From an uncultured Prochlorococcus sp. (lineage in GTDB: Bacteria > Cyanobacteriota > Cyanobacteriia > PCC-6307 > Cyanobiaceae), in the NCBI GenBank assembly GCA_902595175.1, contig CACJPB010000010.1, forward strand, positions 1 through 38,002: DNA of 38,002 bases. The letters run 5' to 3'. Both the position numbers and the translations under genes were made by a program. Under the pieces are notes generated by a model. The model was not told the DNA's origin and did no database searches. It worked only from the letters and a program-made list of their open reading frames with translations. Shown here piece by piece: positions 37,877 to 38,002 of this stretch. Each line of letters starts with the position of its first letter. Positions within the stretch are counted from its first letter, which is position 1.

Positions 37877-38002
37877 TTACATGTAGATTTCAAGTAAGCT
37901 TTCAGATTTTAACTGCTTTGTTTTTAGTAAATCCGTAAAAATGCTTTTGTAATTTATCTTTTTAAACCACCTCTTTTTATCCAAAGGAACCATGTAACCC
38001 AA
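37877..38002 (-). CDS. Short ORF running off the right edge
   Basis: MVPLDKKRWFKKINYKSIFT begins at ATG 37993, and the frame is open to the window end. Basic, ending LKSESLLEIYM. May be the 3' end of a longer gene or a spurious ORF. Confidence 0.25.
   Translation of the reverse strand: MGYMVPLDKKRWFKKINYKSIFTDLLKTKQLKSESLLEIYM

Overview
The window looks like a genome segment from a marine picocyanobacterium, almost certainly Prochlorococcus and probably a high-light-adapted strain. The evidence is the very AT-rich sequence, five single-helix high-light-inducible (Hli) genes, many very short genes with cyanobacterial families (DUF1651-, DUF2839-, DUF3303-, DUF3721-, DUF3764-like), a glutamine-riboswitch-like leader, and a cyanobacterial-type Nit1C cluster. 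No rRNA gene, complete tRNA gene, insertion sequence or CRISPR array was seen.

Left part (1 to about 13.5 kb): a genomic island. It opens with the 3' part of a large SF1 helicase fused to a Vsr-like nuclease domain (candidate defence gene). Next comes a head-to-tail run of small genes whose start codons sit on the stop codons of the gene before. Several of these begin with a nearly identical DNA cassette encoding the signal peptide MKRLLLPLLAALALPTAV. A tyrosine recombinase with a small HTH partner follows. Its 5' end faces the first of four copies of the 3' end of a tRNA-Pro(UGG) gene (6762, 8212, 10857, 13371), in order exact, exact, truncated and decayed. These look like attachment-site scars left by successive tRNA-targeted integrations, as in the tRNA-associated elements (tycheposons) described for Prochlorococcus. 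The first two copies bound a cassette of exactly 1450 bp that has no recombinase of its own. The third unit carries a TPR/GT41 O-GlcNAc-transferase-like gene. The fourth holds wreckage (gloA C-terminus, a frameshifted small gene) and a candidate small RNA.

Middle part (13.5 to 30.5 kb): densely packed small genes mixed with recognisable ones: hli, rluF, a SRAP-domain protein (yedK/HMCES), DUF3303, SelO, a periplasmic cupin and a class I glutamine amidotransferase. A compact run at 19.1-21.2 kb ends in MauE/DoxX-like, DUF411, DUF3721 and PepSY-TM-like genes, which suggests metal (perhaps copper) handling in the envelope. Two regulatory RNAs stand out. One is a glutamine-riboswitch-like downstream-peptide element before a 56-aa gene. 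The other is a leader at 17.76-17.91 kb with a complete attenuator layout (terminator, antiterminator and competing copy) just ahead of a DUF1651-like gene.

Right part (30.6 to 38 kb): the complete Nit1C cluster. A divergent flavin oxidoreductase (MSMEG_0569 type) faces Sll0783/MSMEG_0572, Nit1 nitrilase, radical SAM (MSMEG_0568), GNAT (MSMEG_0567/Sll0786), AIR-synthase-like (Sll0787) and MSMEG_0570 genes. An NtcA-like site (GTG-N8-TAC) lies in the divergent promoter region. The cluster is followed by a three-gene hli operon plus a small companion gene, ending in a strong terminator. Function is inferred from family knowledge and motifs read by eye; no database search was run.
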